Of a stretch of DNA of 64,000 nucleotides, positions 43,184 through 53,007 are shown one piece after another. A program made the translations under genes and the position numbers. The notes beneath the pieces are model-generated. The model saw only the letters and a program-made list of their open reading frames with translations, was not told the DNA's origin and did not search any database. Source of the stretch: Haladaptatus halobius (lineage in GTDB: Archaea > Halobacteriota > Halobacteria > Halobacteriales > Haladaptataceae); the NCBI RefSeq assembly GCF_020618475.1, contig NZ_CP085335.1, positions 1,674,001 to 1,738,000 of the forward strand, given 5' to 3'. Position 1 is the first letter of the stretch; the number at the start of each line of letters is the position of its first letter.

Positions 43184-44826
43184 GTTCCCAAGGCGGTGCG
43201 GGCCGCCGCGAAGTCGCGTGGCGCATCTTCGCCGCCGAGTACGACGACGCGAACCTCGAACACTCGGATAGCGACGAAGAGCGCGCGCCGAACTACGTCG
43301 TCACGCCGACCGGGGCGCGAATCAACCGCCTGTTCGTCGTCGGCGTGCTGACCGAAATCGAACAGGTCGGCGACGAGGTGCTCCGCGCCAGAATCGTCGA
43401 CCCGACCGGCGGATTCGTCGTCTACGCCGGGCAGTACCAGCCTGACGCGCTGGCGTTCCTCGAACGCGCCGACCCACCGATGTTCGTCGCCGTGACGGGC
43501 AAGGCGCGAACCTTCCAGCCGGAGGACTCGGACGCGGTGTACACGTCGATTCGCCCCGAGAGCATCAACACCGTGGACACGGAGACCCGCGACCGCTGGA
43601 CCGTGCAGACGGCAGAACAGACCCTCGAGCGCGTCCGAACGTTTGCGCAGGCGCTCGACTCCGGCGAGCGCGAGGAGAGTCTCCGGCGGACGCTCGAAGC
43701 GAACGACGTGGACACCGGACTCGCGTCCGGCATCCCCCTCGCACTCGACCACTACCACACGACGACGCCGTATCTCGCGGAAGTCAGAGACGTGGCCCTC
43801 GACGCGGCCCGCGTCGTCGCGGGCGAGCAGGACGAAGTCGGAACGCTCGACGCGAAACCGGACGAACCGGGCGACGCGACCGTCGACTTCGACGTGTCGC
43901 TCGAAACCGCCGGGATAGCGCCCGAATCGGATATCGAGCCGGAAGTAGCGTCGGAAGTCGAAGCGGGCGGAGAGACCGAACCGGCGTTCGGTTCGGAATC
44001 AGAGCCGGAGCCGGCAACCGAAGCCGGAGCGAGCTCGGAGGCGGCGGAATCGGAACCGACGCTCGAATCAGAGTCGGAAGCGACAGCAGAATCCGCGTCC
44101 GAAATCGAAACCCAATCCGAAGCCGCGCCCGACTCCGGGCCGGAGGCGACGACGCCTCCGGCGGAGGCCCGCGAACCCGAACTGGGTGGCGAACCCGACG
44201 ACACCGACACCGCGGCCGAGGAGTCGGATGCGGGCGACGAACTGGGCGACTTCGACGTCGGGGAATCCGGAGAGCCCGGAGACGAGCTAGGAGATTTCGA
44301 CGCCGAATCGCCGGACGAGAGCGGTGGCAGCGAGATGTACGAGTTCGAAGAAGGGGAGCGCGAGCGAATCGAAGAGGAGTATGGCACCGAGTTCTCGACC
44401 GGAGGTGAAGTCGGCGAACCCGGCGAGTCGGGCATCGAAACGCCGGAGCCGGGGTCGGAATCCGAAGTCGAACCGGAGACGGAGGTCACGTCGGAGCCGG
44501 AGCCGACTCTCGAACCGCAATCCGAAACGGGCACCGAATCAGAACCTGACACTGGTGCCGAACCAGAGCCGGAGCCGACCGTCGAGGCCGAACCGGAAGC
44601 CGAAGACGAAGGGGCAGGCAAAGAAGCCCCCGAGAATCTCGAAAACACCGTGATGGAGAAGATGCAGGAGCTGAACGGCGGCGACGGCGTTGAGCGCGAG
44701 CGCCTGCTAGCCGCGATGGTCGACGCGTACGACGTGACGCCCGCGGACGTCAAGGACGCCCTGCAAGACGCGCTGATGGCCGGGCGGTGTTACGAGTCCG
44801 GCGAGGACACCCTGAAGCCCATCTGA
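43180..44826 (+). CDS. rpap1: RPA-associated protein with long acidic repeat region
   Basis: The 548-residue product begins VAWRIFAAEYDDANLEHSD and has an OB-fold-like domain (VGVLTEIEQVGDEVLRARIVDPTGGFVVYAGQYQ), then the YTSIRPESINTVD segment, both typical of RPAP. A region from about residue 250 to 480 is a low-complexity mix of Glu, Pro, Ser and Thr in SEPEPE-type runs, and a small helical C-terminal domain (ENTVMEKMQELN to DALQDALMAGRCYESG) follows. RPAPs interact with RPA. Gene overlaps link it to both neighbours. Confidence 0.9.
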   Translation: MSSQGGAGRREVAWRIFAAEYDDANLEHSDSDEERAPNYVVTPTGARINRLFVVGVLTEIEQVGDEVLRARIVDPTGGFVVYAGQYQPDALAFLERADPPMFVAVTGKARTFQPEDSDAVYTSIRPESINTVDTETRDRWTVQTAEQTLERVRTFAQALDSGEREESLRRTLEANDVDTGLASGIPLALDHYHTTTPYLAEVRDVALDAARVVAGEQDEVGTLDAKPDEPGDATVDFDVSLETAGIAPESDIEPEVASEVEAGGETEPAFGSESEPEPATEAGASSEAAESEPTLESESEATAESASEIETQSEAAPDSGPEATTPPAEAREPELGGEPDDTDTAAEESDAGDELGDFDVGESGEPGDELGDFDAESPDESGGSEMYEFEEGERERIEEEYGTEFSTGGEVGEPGESGIETPEPGSESEVEPETEVTSEPEPTLEPQSETGTESEPDTGAEPEPEPTVEAEPEAEDEGAGKEAPENLENTVMEKMQELNGGDGVERERLLAAMVDAYDVTPADVKDALQDALMAGRCYESGEDTLKPI

Positions 44827-45566
44827 TGGCGCTGGTCGAACCGATTCTCGGCGGACCGGCCGCGACCGCCGACCTCGGAGACGAGCGCGCGCTGGTGGTG
44901 GCGGACTATCACGCCGGAATCGAGGACGCGCTGCGCTACGAGCAGGGCATCAACCTCAACAGTCGGGCGGAAGAGCGCCGCGAGCGGATGTGCTCCCTAC
45001 TCGACCGCACCGACCCCGACCGGGTCGTCTTCCTCGGCGACCTGATGCACTCCATCGCCGGGCCGGGCGGCGCGGAACGCGGCGAGATCGAAGTCCTGCT
45101 CGAAGCCATCGACGTTCCGACGACGCTGGTGAAGGGAAACCACGACGGCGACATCGAATCGTGGGTCGAGTGCGACGTGACGCCGGGGGACGGAATCCGA
45201 CTCGGTGACGTCGGCTTCGTCCACGGGCACACGTGGCCCGCCCGCGACGTGCTCTCGGGAGACGCCGTCTGCGTCGGCCACGAACACCCCTGCGTGCGAC
45301 TGGAGGACACGGTGGGCGGAAGTCGAGTGGAGCGCGTCTGGTTGCGCGGCGGACTGAATCCGGAACCCTTCGAGGAGCGCGAGGAAGAGGAGTTGGACAT
45401 CGACGGCGAACTGATCGTCTTTCCCGCGTTCAACGATTTGACGGGTGGCACGTGGGTGAACGTCGAAGGGCAGGGCTTTCTCGCGCCGTTTCTACCTGAG
45501 GGGTTGGCCGAGGGTGAGGCGTATCTACTGGACGGCGCGCGATTGGGGCGGTACGATACGATTTAA
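44826..45566 (+). CDS. rpe: Calcineurin-like metallophosphoesterase (Rpe)
   Basis: The 246-residue protein has the four metallophosphoesterase motifs: VVADYHAGIEDALRY, VFLGDLMHSIAG, TLVKGNHDGDIESW and VGFVHGHTWPAR. They give the D-x-H / GD / GNHD / GHxH metal site. It is the third gene of the RPA operon (TGATG overlap with rpap1) and corresponds to the phosphoesterase of the Haloferax rpa1 operon. Its substrate is unknown; the context points to nucleic-acid processing. Confidence 0.92.
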   Translation: MALVEPILGGPAATADLGDERALVVADYHAGIEDALRYEQGINLNSRAEERRERMCSLLDRTDPDRVVFLGDLMHSIAGPGGAERGEIEVLLEAIDVPTTLVKGNHDGDIESWVECDVTPGDGIRLGDVGFVHGHTWPARDVLSGDAVCVGHEHPCVRLEDTVGGSRVERVWLRGGLNPEPFEEREEEELDIDGELIVFPAFNDLTGGTWVNVEGQGFLAPFLPEGLAEGEAYLLDGARLGRYDTI

Positions 45567-45812
45567 GTCGATTTCGGGGCGTTCTCTCGCGTACAGTCCG
45601 CGACTCTACTCGTGTAGCGTCAGCGTCCCAGAAATTCCGTGTTTGAGTAGGCTTTCGGGACATCGTCACTGCGGTAGTGACTGCAAGAGAGCGACCGAGG
45701 ACTTTCGAAGACTGTATCTCGGAATCGAACCCACCGAAGTGAGTCCAAAATCGCCGACGAAACGCGATAGGCAACGGACTTAATTCGCTCGAACCCCTAT
45801 CCGAAAATCACG

Positions 45813-48650
45813 ATGCAGGATAGGCAGGCCGCGGGTTCTGCGGCCTTCGCGCGACTCGGCTCCGAGGTTCGGTCGGCGCTCTCGGAACGGGGCTTTTCGA
45901 CGCCCACCGAACCGCAGAAGCGGGCGATTCCGCCACTCGCGGAGGGCGATCACGGCCTCGTCATCGCGCCGACCGGAACTGGCAAGACCGAGACGGCGAT
46001 GCTCCCCGTGTTCAATGCCATAGCGCGGGCGGAACCGCAGTTCGGCATCTCCGCGCTCTACATCACGCCGCTTCGGGCGTTGAACCGCGACATGCGACAG
46101 CGATTGGAGTGGTGGGGGCAGACGCTCGACCTGCGAATCGACGTGCGTCACGGTGACACCACGGATTACCAGCGCCAGAAGCAGGCGAACGACCCGCCGG
46201 ACGTGCTGGTGACGACCCCCGAGACGCTACAGGCGATGCTCACCGGGTCGAAATTGCGGACGGCGCTTTCGGACGTGCGCCACGTCGTCGTCGACGAGGT
46301 GCACGAACTCGCCAGCGCGAAACGGGGAGCGCAGTTGACCATCGGACTGGAGCGCCTGAACGAACTCGCGGGCGACTTCCAGCGAATCGGGCTGTCAGCG
46401 ACGGTCGGCGACCCTGCGGAGGTCGGGAAGTTCCTCACCGGAGACCGAGGCTGCGAGATAATCGAGGTGGACGTGGGAAGCAAGGTCGACTTCCGGGTTC
46501 ACGAACCCGAGACTCGAGACGAGGACGAACGACTGGCGAGGAAGCTGATGACGAACCCCGACATCGCCAGCCACGTCAGGGCGATTCAGGACATCGTAGA
46601 CGACCACGACTCGACGCTCGTCTTCGTCAACACGCGCCAGACCGCCGAGGCGCTGGGGGCGCGCTTCCTCGAACTCGATGCGAACATCGGCGTCCACCAC
46701 GGAAGCCTCTCGAAGGAGGCCCGAATCGACGTGGAAGACCGGTTCAAGGCGGGCGAACTCGACGCCCTGCTCTGTACCTCTTCGATGGAACTCGGCATCG
46801 ACGTGGGGCGAATCGATCACGTCGTGCAGTACCAGAGTCCGCGGGAGGTCGCGCGCCTGCTCCAGCGCGTGGGACGTGCGGGCCACCGGATGGACGAGGT
46901 GTCGGAAGGAACCATCGTCACGGCCAACCCGGACGACGCGCTCGAAGCGATGGCCATCGCCCGGCGCGCGACCGAGGGCGACGTGGAGCCCGCGGCCATC
47001 CACCACGGGAGCCTCGACACGGTGGCGAACCAGATCGTCGGTCTCGTGATGGACTTCGGCGAAATCGACGCTCGCCGAGCCTACGACATCGTCACTCGCG
47101 CCTATCCCTTCCGCGACCTCGAAGAAGACGAGTTCAAAGAGGTCGTTCGGGAACTGAAGGGGAATCGGTTGGTGTGGCTGGACGAGGAGAGAGACCGAAT
47201 TGAGAAATCGGGCAAGACGTGGCAGTACTTCTACGCCAACCTCTCGATGATTCCCGACGAGGAGACCTATAGCGTCTACGACGTGGCGAGCGGGTCGCAG
47301 GTCGGGACGCTGGACGAGCGGTTCGTCGTCAACTTCGCGGAACCCGGCGAGGTGTTCATCCAGCGCGGCGAGATGTGGCGCATCGCCGAGATCGACGACG
47401 AGGAGAGTCGCGTAAATGTCTCGCCCATCGAAGACCCCGGCGGCGAGGTTCCGTCGTGGGTCGGCGAGGAGATTCCGGTTCCGTTCGAGGTGGCACAGGA
47501 GGTCGGCGAGATGCGCGCCGTCGCCGGACCGCAGTTCGAGCGCGGCGCGCCCCGAGAAGGCGTGGGCCGCGAGTTCACGAACCGCTATCCGACCGACCAG
47601 TACACCGCCGAATCGGCGCTCGAACAGGTTGATCGACAGGCCGAAACCGAGACGCCGATCCCGACGAGCGACCGAATCGTCGTGGAGTTCGCCCCCCGAA
47701 AGGTAGTCGTCAACGCCTGCTTCGGCCACAAGGTGAACGAGACGCTCGGGCGCGTGCTCTCGTCGCTCGTCGGCCAGCGCACGGGGTCGTCGGTCGGGAT
47801 GGAGATCGACCCCTACCGAATCGAGTTGGACGTGCCGCCGAAGGTCGACGGCCGGGAGGTCGTCGAAGTGCTGGAGACGACCGACCCCGACCACGTCGGT
47901 CCGCTCATCGAACTCTCGCTCAAACGCTCCGACACCCTCAAGTTCACCCTCGCGCAGGTGGCCGCGAAGTTCGGCGCACTCAATCGCTGGGAGGGACGGA
48001 ATCCGGTATCGATGGGTCGCCTACTGGGTGCACTGGAGGACACCCCGATGTACGACGAAGCGGTGCGGGAGGTGTTCCACGACGACCTCGAAGTCGAGCG
48101 TGCGGGCGACGTGCTCCGCCGGATTCGAGCGGGCGACGTCGAAGTCGTCTCGACCGGCGGGCGAACCCCGGTCGGGAGCGGCGGCCGCTCCTCGGGGCGG
48201 GAACTACTCGCGCCCGAGAACGCCGACGCCAGCGTCATCGAGACAGTCAGGGAGCGGATCCGAAACGACCGAACCATCCTGCTCTGTCTGCACTGTCAAG
48301 ACTGGAAGCGGAAGACGAAGGTGAAACGCGTCGCGGATCGACCCGAATGCCCGGAGTGCGGTTCGACGCGGATCGCCGCCCTCAACCCGTGGGCCGACGA
48401 GGTGGTGAAAGCCGTCAGGGCGAACGAGAAGGACGACGAACAGGAGAAGATGACCGAGCGCGCCTACAAGGCCGCGAATCTCGTGCAGAGCCACGGGAAG
48501 CAAGCGGTCGTCGCGCTGGCGGCCCGCGGCGTCGGCCCGCAGAACGCCGCCCGGATCATCGCTAAACTGCGCGAGGACGAGGACGACTTCTACCGCGACA
48601 TCCTCGCCCGAGAGCGGGAGTACGCCCGGACGCAGGCGTTCTGGGATTAA
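45813..48650 (+). CDS. Lhr-type DEAD/DEAH-box helicase
   Basis: The 945-residue protein has helicase motifs: Q-motif region SERGFSTPTEPQKRAI, Walker A APTGTGKTETA, TTPETLQAML, DEVH (VVVDEVHELA), LSATVGDP, FVNTRQTAEAL and QRVGRAGHRMDE. Downstream comes the winged-helix/beta-barrel Lhr core and a C-terminal part with two CxxC zinc pairs (LCLHCQDW and CPECGS), then VQSHGKQAVVALAARGVGPQNAARII, an HhH-type segment. This architecture is that of archaeal Lhr family 2-type helicases in DNA/RNA repair. It is separated from the RPA operon by 246 bases but same-strand. Confidence 0.92.
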   Translation: MQDRQAAGSAAFARLGSEVRSALSERGFSTPTEPQKRAIPPLAEGDHGLVIAPTGTGKTETAMLPVFNAIARAEPQFGISALYITPLRALNRDMRQRLEWWGQTLDLRIDVRHGDTTDYQRQKQANDPPDVLVTTPETLQAMLTGSKLRTALSDVRHVVVDEVHELASAKRGAQLTIGLERLNELAGDFQRIGLSATVGDPAEVGKFLTGDRGCEIIEVDVGSKVDFRVHEPETRDEDERLARKLMTNPDIASHVRAIQDIVDDHDSTLVFVNTRQTAEALGARFLELDANIGVHHGSLSKEARIDVEDRFKAGELDALLCTSSMELGIDVGRIDHVVQYQSPREVARLLQRVGRAGHRMDEVSEGTIVTANPDDALEAMAIARRATEGDVEPAAIHHGSLDTVANQIVGLVMDFGEIDARRAYDIVTRAYPFRDLEEDEFKEVVRELKGNRLVWLDEERDRIEKSGKTWQYFYANLSMIPDEETYSVYDVASGSQVGTLDERFVVNFAEPGEVFIQRGEMWRIAEIDDEESRVNVSPIEDPGGEVPSWVGEEIPVPFEVAQEVGEMRAVAGPQFERGAPREGVGREFTNRYPTDQYTAESALEQVDRQAETETPIPTSDRIVVEFAPRKVVVNACFGHKVNETLGRVLSSLVGQRTGSSVGMEIDPYRIELDVPPKVDGREVVEVLETTDPDHVGPLIELSLKRSDTLKFTLAQVAAKFGALNRWEGRNPVSMGRLLGALEDTPMYDEAVREVFHDDLEVERAGDVLRRIRAGDVEVVSTGGRTPVGSGGRSSGRELLAPENADASVIETVRERIRNDRTILLCLHCQDWKRKTKVKRVADRPECPECGSTRIAALNPWADEVVKAVRANEKDDEQEKMTERAYKAANLVQSHGKQAVVALAARGVGPQNAARIIAKLREDEDDFYRDILAREREYARTQAFWD

Positions 48651-48787
48651 TCGCGCTCTCCGAAGCGGCCTCCACCGCGGTCGCTCGCCCAACGAACGGC
48701 TCTCCAGCAGAGCCAGACCCCGACGAGGACGAGGGCGGTTTCCGCACCGAGAAGTTCGGAACTGCCGGGGCCGACGAGGGGATGCAT
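48647..48787 (-). CDS. Small single-pass membrane protein (46 aa)
   Basis: ATG is the complement of 48785-48787; TAA is complementary to 48647-48649. The product MHPLVGPGSSELLGAETALV continues with LVGVWLCWRAVRWASDRGGG and ends GRFGERD, one membrane helix with a basic tail. Its 3' end overlaps the helicase stop codon on the other strand by three bases, and its start overlaps that of the divergent 48782 gene. It could be spurious, but the strict hydrophobic pattern and the lack of alternatives in this gap support it. Confidence 0.45.
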   Translation of the reverse strand: MHPLVGPGSSELLGAETALVLVGVWLCWRAVRWASDRGGGRFGERD

Positions 48788-49636
48788 GGCCAAACTTCAT
48801 TTCTCACCGCTATCAACTTTCTCGGTGCGATTCGGAAGACCGCTCGGCCGACGCTCCGACCACCGACCAGCCGACGGTTTCACACCGACCAACCGCCGGA
48901 ACTGAACAGACCGACTTTCGACCGCCCTGATGGACTGAAAGGGCGAGTACGTTTCGACGGACGACCGCTCGAACAGTTAGTTCGAGATATCGCAGCGGTC
49001 GAAGGAGGCGAACTTCGATTCGAATCCATTAAGTGCGAAAATTTATTCCGCCGCACTCGAACTGCCGAAACGCGACCGTTCGCCGTCGAAGCACTTAGAG
49101 GAGATCGATTTCGGCAGATACCTCCGTCGACGATAGAATCGTTCGCCGGTGCAACGCCCAAGCGCCCGAAGGCGGTTATCGAGGGTCTCGTCCGTGGATT
49201 CTGCGACCACACGTACTACGACGTTCCGCGCTATCTCGCCGGATCAGTGGAGGACAACGTCCTTTTCGGAACCGTAGACTTGCGGAAATATTTCAAAACT
49301 CCGACCGAGTACGATGCAATAGAGTCGGGCGAAACGGCCGGGATGTTCTGCTACGAATTCACGTGGCGGTCTAGCGAAGCGCTCCACGCGGTTCCCGCAC
49401 ATCAGCAGAGAACGCCAGTGATGGGTGCAATGGTCTACGACGAACGTCACAAACACGTTTACATAGGAATTGCGAGCCCATTCAGAGACGAAGACGAGTT
49501 GGTCGTCCCGATGACGTTCGTCGACTACACCCACACCACGCTGTACGACGACTTGCATCTCCGCTGGTTGCTCGGTGAGGGGCTGGCGGCCTACGACCGC
49601 CGCCACCGCGCGACCGACATCTACTGGCAACCGTGA
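48782..49636 (+). CDS. Haloarchaeal protein of unknown function (284 aa)
   Basis: The frame is open from ATG 48782. The first 60 residues (HGQTSFLTAINFLGA and so on) look poor, and a later start cannot be excluded. The body has DNVLFGTVDLRKYF, PVMGAMVYDERHKHVYIGIA, LVVPMTFVDYTHTTLYDDLHLRWLLGEG and ends with HRATDIYWQP. I do not recognise a family. There are no membrane segments. It lies between the helicase and the DJ-1 gene; neither neighbour suggests a job. Confidence 0.6.
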   Translation: MHGQTSFLTAINFLGAIRKTARPTLRPPTSRRFHTDQPPELNRPTFDRPDGLKGRVRFDGRPLEQLVRDIAAVEGGELRFESIKCENLFRRTRTAETRPFAVEALRGDRFRQIPPSTIESFAGATPKRPKAVIEGLVRGFCDHTYYDVPRYLAGSVEDNVLFGTVDLRKYFKTPTEYDAIESGETAGMFCYEFTWRSSEALHAVPAHQQRTPVMGAMVYDERHKHVYIGIASPFRDEDELVVPMTFVDYTHTTLYDDLHLRWLLGEGLAAYDRRHRATDIYWQP

Positions 49637-49665
49637 CGAACGCGGCATCTCGGCGCAAAAATCCT

Positions 49666-50193
49666 CTACGCGGGTGATTCGACTTCCTCGCTGACGAACG
49701 TCAGCGTCTCGCGCATGAACGCCGGGAGGTCGTCAGGCGCGCGCGAGCAGACGAGGTTGTCGTCGACGACGACTTCCTCGTCCACGAAGTTCGCCCCCGC
49801 GTTCTCGATGTCGACTTCGAGCGACCAGTAGCCGGTCGCGGCGCGTCCTTCCAGTACGTCGGCGCTGATGAGCAGTTGCACGCCGTGGCAGATGGACGCA
49901 ATTGGTTTGTTCTCGGCGTCGAACTCGCGGACGAGGTCGGGGACGCCGGGAGCTTCGAGTCGGAGGTTCTCGGGTGCGCGACCGCCGGGCAGCACGAGCA
50001 GGTCGTACTCGCCGACCTCGGCGTCTTCGATGGCGAGGGTGGTGGCGTCGAACGACTGGCCGTGTTTGCTCTCGAACGACTCCCCGTTCGGTGCCGCGAC
50101 GTCGACCTCGACGTCCCACTCCTGCAGTCGGTAGTACGGGTACGTGAACTCCACGTCCTCGACTCCGTCGCCAGTTACAATGAGCGTGCGCAT
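49666..50193 (-). CDS. DJ-1/PfpI-family protein
   Basis: The 175-residue protein has a DJ-1 fold: TLIVTGDGVEDVEFTYPYYR with the conserved Glu, EYDLLVLPGGRAPENLRL, and the nucleophile elbow ASICHGVQLL with C102. Members act as proteases, glyoxalase-like or chaperone-like enzymes; this length is like bacterial PfpI. It is cytosolic. The gene is single, preceded by an AT-poor gap. Confidence 0.92.
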   Translation of the reverse strand: MRTLIVTGDGVEDVEFTYPYYRLQEWDVEVDVAAPNGESFESKHGQSFDATTLAIEDAEVGEYDLLVLPGGRAPENLRLEAPGVPDLVREFDAENKPIASICHGVQLLISADVLEGRAATGYWSLEVDIENAGANFVDEEVVVDDNLVCSRAPDDLPAFMRETLTFVSEEVESPA

Positions 50194-50237
50194 AGCAACA
50201 ATACTAGTCCGGTCGAGCGCCTAAATCTGATGGCTAA

Positions 50238-52385
50238 CTACGTCGTCGGTCGAACGAACTCCCGAGCCACGTCGAAGTGGCGCTTCTCGATGACTATCTC
50301 GTCCGCCCGCTCGTTCGCTTCCTCCGCACCCCACTCGTCGGCGGCCTCGCGGATGGCTCGCATCGAGGCGTTCCGAACGAGGGCTTCGAGATCCGCGCCC
50401 GTGTAGCCGTCGAGTTCCTCGGCAAGGGCGTCCAAATCCACGTCGTCCGTGAGGGGTTTGTCGTCCGCGTGGACGGACAGGATTTTGCGTCGCCCGGCCT
50501 CGTCAGGTGCGGAAATCTCGACGTGGGATTCGAGCCTACCGGGACGCAAAAGCGCGGGGTCGATGGCCTCGCGGCGGTTGGTCGCCGCGAGGACGACGAG
50601 GTTCGGGTTCTCGGTCAACCCGTCGAGTTCGGTCAGCAGTTGCGAGACGACGCGCTCGGTCACCTCGTGCGATTCGCCGCGTTGAGACGCGAGCGCGTCT
50701 ATCTCGTCGAAGAACACGATAGCGGGAGAGGCCTGTCGGGCGCGTTCGAACACCTCACGAACCGACTTCTCGCTCTCGCCGACGTATCGGTCGAGGAGTT
50801 CCGGCCCGGCGACGTGGACGAAGTTCACGTCGCTCTCGCCCGCCAAGGCGCGGGCGAGGAGCGTCTTCCCCGTGCCCGGCGGTCCGTGGAGCAGGAGGCC
50901 GCTCGGCGGTTCCGTGTTCGTCGCTTCGAAGAGGTTGGCGTAGGAGAGCGGCCACTCGACGGCTTCGACGAGCGTCTGTTTCGCGTCCTCCAGTCCTCCT
51001 ACGTCGTCGAACGATATTTCGGGCGCTTCGGCGACGAACTCGCGCATCGCGGAGGGTTCGACACTCGCCAGCGCGGTGTTGAAGTCCTCGCGGGTGACTT
51101 CGACCGAGAGGAGTGCTTCGTCGTCGGCCCCCGCATCCCGCGCCCTGCGGAGCGCGGCCATCGCCGCCTCGGTGACGAGCGCGTGGAGGTCGGCTCCGAC
51201 GAACCCGTGCGTGGTCGCAGCGAGACGGTCGACGGCCACGTCGTCGGCGAGTGGCATCCCGCGGGTGTGGACTTCGAGAATTTCGCGTCGTCCGCCTTCG
51301 TCCGGAGCGCCGATCTCGATCTCGCGGTCGAATCGCCCGCCGCGGCGGAGCGCCGGGTCGATGGCGTCCACGCGGTTCGTCGCCCCGATGACGACGACTT
51401 CGCCGCGCGATTCGAGCCCGTCCATCAGTGAGAGCAGCTGAGCGACCAAGCGATTCTCCATGTCGCTCTCCTCGTCGCGCTTGCCTCCGAGGCTGTCCAC
51501 CTCGTCGAAGAAGACGATGGCGGGCGCGTTCTCCTCGGCCTCGTTGAAGATCTCGCGCAGTCGTTCCTCGCTCTCGCCCTTGTACTTACTCATCACCTCC
51601 GGCCCGGAAACGGAGACAAAGTGGGCGTTCACCTCGTTTGCCACGGCCTTGGCGATGAGCGTCTTCCCGGTGCCCGGCGGTCCGTACATCAGGACGCCCT
51701 TCGGCGGGTCGATGCCGAGTCGGCGGAAAAGTTCGGGATTCGAGAGCGGAAGTTCGACCATCTCTCGAACCCGTCGAAGCTCCTCGTCCAACCCGCCGAT
51801 ATCCTCGTAGGTCGCGCCAGTCACCTCTGCCAGCGGCGCGTCGTCGTCACCCGACTGCGCTGGCATCACCGAGTCGAGGAGGTTCGACAGGGACACGTTC
51901 ACGTCGGTCTCGCTCGTCACTCGGACGGTTCCGTCGGGGTCGGTCTTCGAGACGACGAACAGGCCCGCATCGCCGAGTCGCTCGATTCTGGCGCGCTCCC
52001 CAGTGCTCACGGGACGATCCAACAGTTCGCGCTTCGCGGCGGCTTCGAGGGTGTCCACGTCGTCCAGCGAGAAGTTCGCCTTCGGAACGACCGTCACCGA
52101 TTCGGCGTCGGCGACGGAGATGGGTCGCACCGTCACCTCGTCGCCGATTCGAACGCCCGCGTTCGCCCGCGTTTCTGCGTCTATCTGAACGGTGTTCTCC
52201 CGGAGCGTGCTGGCGGCGGGCCACACCTTCACGACCGTCGTCTGCTCGCCGTCGAGGGCGACGGTGTCGCCGCTGAGAACGCCGAGTTGCTGGCGGGCCG
52301 CGTCCGCGATGCGGGCGATGCCGCGTCCGCCGTCGCGCTTTTCCGCGCCCCTGACGGTGAGCGTGACCGTCGGTTCTTTCGTCAT
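50238..52385 (-). CDS. CDC48/VAT-type AAA+ ATPase
   Basis: The 715-residue protein starts [20 protein letters not shown], the double-psi N-domain, followed by two AAA+ modules. Each has Walker A GPPGTGKT, Walker B (FFDEVDSL and FFDEIDAL), sensor and arginine-finger segments ([14 protein letters not shown] and [20 protein letters not shown]). CDC48 unfolds and extracts proteins for the proteasome. ATG 52385 is used; the open frame upstream to 52460 is not conserved. The last residues [12 protein letters not shown] are a short C-terminal helix without the acidic tail of eukaryotic forms. Confidence 0.94.
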   Translation of the reverse strand: MTKEPTVTLTVRGAEKRDGGRGIARIADAARQQLGVLSGDTVALDGEQTTVVKVWPAASTLRENTVQIDAETRANAGVRIGDEVTVRPISVADAESVTVVPKANFSLDDVDTLEAAAKRELLDRPVSTGERARIERLGDAGLFVVSKTDPDGTVRVTSETDVNVSLSNLLDSVMPAQSGDDDAPLAEVTGATYEDIGGLDEELRRVREMVELPLSNPELFRRLGIDPPKGVLMYGPPGTGKTLIAKAVANEVNAHFVSVSGPEVMSKYKGESEERLREIFNEAEENAPAIVFFDEVDSLGGKRDEESDMENRLVAQLLSLMDGLESRGEVVVIGATNRVDAIDPALRRGGRFDREIEIGAPDEGGRREILEVHTRGMPLADDVAVDRLAATTHGFVGADLHALVTEAAMAALRRARDAGADDEALLSVEVTREDFNTALASVEPSAMREFVAEAPEISFDDVGGLEDAKQTLVEAVEWPLSYANLFEATNTEPPSGLLLHGPPGTGKTLLARALAGESDVNFVHVAGPELLDRYVGESEKSVREVFERARQASPAIVFFDEIDALASQRGESHEVTERVVSQLLTELDGLTENPNLVVLAATNRREAIDPALLRPGRLESHVEISAPDEAGRRKILSVHADDKPLTDDVDLDALAEELDGYTGADLEALVRNASMRAIREAADEWGAEEANERADEIVIEKRHFDVAREFVRPTT

Positions 52386-52462
52386 GTCGCTTACTCGTCC
52401 CCCGACCGTCTTCAGGGTTTCCCGGGGCAACGCCTTTGTCCGATGCGGGCCACGTCTCAATT

Positions 52463-52597
52463 ATGGTGGCACGAACAGAGCGCGACGACATGACTTGGTA
52501 TCAGTGCGAACGGTGCGGACTGATGTTCGACGACCAAGGCGACGCGAAACGACACGAGGAGAACTGCGACGCAGAAGATCCCTCCTACATACAGTGA
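52463..52597 (+). CDS. C2H2-type small zinc-finger protein (DUF7128-like, 44 aa)
   Basis: From ATG 52463 to TGA 52595-52597 the product is VARTERDDMTWYQCERCGLMF, then DDQGDAKRHEENCDAEDPSYIQ. It has CxxC in YQCERCG and HxxxxC in KRHEENC. The MTWYQCERCGLMFDD signature is typical of the DUF7128 family, one of the most conserved micro-proteins in haloarchaea, with unknown function. It is divergent from CDC48, 78 bases apart. Confidence 0.85.
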   Translation: MVARTERDDMTWYQCERCGLMFDDQGDAKRHEENCDAEDPSYIQ

Positions 52598-52672
52598 CCG
52601 GCGATTCCTCGAATCGCCGGGCATGACTTATGCAACCACAGCGTTGAAACGAATGGCCGCCGTCCGGTCAGT

Positions 52673-52819
52673 ATGGGATATCGCACGACTATCGGCTGGT
52701 CGCTTTTCACGTCCGGCGTCGTCACGTTGTTGCTGCACTGGCTCCCCTACCCGTCGATCTACTGGGGCATCGGACTACTCGTGGCCGGTTTGCTGGTGAT
52801 GTCGCGGCGAATCCTGTAG
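52673..52819 (+). CDS. Small two-helix membrane protein (48 aa)
   Basis: ATG 52673 to TAG 52817-52819. The product MGYRTTIGWSLFTSGVVTLL is followed by LHWLPYPSIYWGIGLLVAGL and ends LVMSRRIL. It shows two membrane helices split by Leu-Pro-Tyr-Pro. No family is recognised. It may be a species-specific micro-protein. Confidence 0.5.
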   Translation: MGYRTTIGWSLFTSGVVTLLLHWLPYPSIYWGIGLLVAGLLVMSRRIL

Positions 52820-52929
52820 CTCCAATCGCTCACCATCGATTCGGAAGGCGTCTCCCGGCGGGGGTCGGACTCTCGAAAAGTACCCTGCGAGTCGCTGACT
52901 CGGTCGCCGTGCTTTCCGTTCCTGGACGT

Positions 52930-52946
52930 TTTAGATTCACTCTAAA
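52930..52946. promoter_or_regulatory. TTTAGA/TCTAAA inverted repeat, candidate operator of the CDF gene
   Basis: TTTAGA and TCTAAA flank a 5-bp spacer (TTCAC), 62 bp before the CDF transporter start and upstream of its TATA-like CATATTTTTA. Metalloregulators of the DtxR/MntR class bind similar palindromes in haloarchaea, but the protein here is not known. Confidence 0.35.
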
Positions 52947-53007
52947 CCGAGCATTTGTTCAATCTAATGGACATATTTTTAACCGCCCTCACTGCACGAC
53001 AGAACGA

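Noticed and set aside
46395-47894. 499-codon minus-strand frame inside the Lhr helicase gene
   Set aside because: Shadow of the helicase; no motifs of its own.
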